A stretch of DNA of 21,583 bases from the NCBI GenBank assembly GCA_021794335.1, contig JAJYQZ010000239.1:1-21583 (forward strand), written 5' to 3'. The notes under the pieces are model-generated. The model was not told where the DNA came from. It worked only from the letters and a program-made list of their open reading frames with translations, and searched no databases. A program made the translations under genes and the position numbers. The DNA comes from a bacterium. Its GTDB lineage: Bacteria; SZUA-79; Acidulodesulfobacterales; Acidulodesulfobacteraceae. The stretch's first letter is position 1. Every line of letters starts with the position of its first letter. Below, piece by piece: positions 21,457-21,583 of this stretch.

Positions 21457-21583
21457 ATGTTTCATCTTAATCTAACTTACGGCATTGCTTTTTTCGGCGG
21501 GTTATTGGCTTTCTTCTCTCCGTGCATCATACCGATAATACCCGGATATATTGCGTTTATAAGCGGCGTCAGCGTTGAAACTA
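21457..21583 (+). CDS. ccdA: CcdA/DsbD-type thiol-disulfide membrane protein, N-terminal part (cut by window end)
   Basis: CcdA moves reducing equivalents across the inner membrane to keep periplasmic thiols reduced, mainly for haem attachment to c-type cytochromes. Only 42 residues are in the window, but 'FFGGLLAFFSPCIIPIIPGY' followed by 'IAFISGVS' is the diagnostic first transmembrane segment with the catalytic Cys in S-P-C-x-x-P. The ATG at 21457 follows AAGGAGG by 14 bases, slightly long. It lies under a sigma-54 promoter next to a two-component system, and the window encodes two c-type cytochromes that would need such a pathway. The rest of the gene, and whether a thioredoxin-like partner follows, cannot be seen. 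Confidence 0.88.
   Translation, partial: MFHLNLTYGIAFFGGLLAFFSPCIIPIIPGYIAFISGVSVET

Overview
The window is an AT-rich bacterial chromosome segment, densely coded almost entirely on the + strand. Lipoproteins with lipoboxes, a BamD-like protein, an outer-membrane cytochrome-porin, an RpoS-type sigma factor and an NtrC/sigma-54 system indicate a Gram-negative, proteobacterial-type cell. Gene order (infC-rpmI-rplT-ihfA-merR-surE-pcm-rpoS) and the mix of c-type cytochromes, CcdA and a NifS/IscU/TusA cluster fit a deltaproteobacterial/Desulfobacterota-like anaerobe, possibly of the acid-mine 'Acidulodesulfobacterales' type. That placement is inference, because no rRNA gene or sulfate-reduction gene is present.

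Layout. 1-2678: the 3' end of alaS, a glutaredoxin-like small protein without its catalytic cysteines, and two envelope lipoproteins (LolB/DUF4292-like and BamD-like). 2696-7142: a strong promoter followed by infC-rpmI-rplT (without the usual pheST), an IHF/HU subunit, a MerR regulator, surE, pcm and an RpoS-like sigma factor. infC seems to start at a non-canonical codon. 7142-11495: a fused phosphotransferase/P-loop kinase, a GT39/ArnT-type membrane glycosyltransferase carrying two in-frame palindromic inserts, and a DPM1-like polyprenyl-phosphate sugar synthase that probably supplies its donor. 11537-12631: apt, a membrane-anchored monoheme cytochrome c, and a third copy of the palindrome placed as a terminator. 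12676-14691: a NifS-like protein whose PLP lysine is replaced by arginine, IscU, and TusA. 14692-16650: a long promoter and leader region, a Cyc2-like cytochrome-porin, and its terminator. 16651-17446: a repeat-flanked small coiled-coil membrane protein and a long imperfect hairpin. 17447-18229: an LsrF-like aldolase. 18370-21146: a histidine kinase and an NtrC-type activator. 21237-21355: two tandem dyads and a -24/-12 promoter. 21457-end: the start of ccdA.

The main points of interest are: (1) palindromic elements inserted in the same reading phase into a membrane-protein gene, with compensatory changes in the arms and a third copy acting as a terminator; (2) a desulfurase-like protein predicted to lack PLP chemistry, encoded next to IscU and TusA, recalling the Archaeoglobus fulgidus IscS/IscU cluster-assembly pair; (3) a compact two-component/sigma-54 unit with recognisable activator sites directed at a ccdA gene; (4) an outer-membrane cytochrome-porin behind a long unexplained leader.
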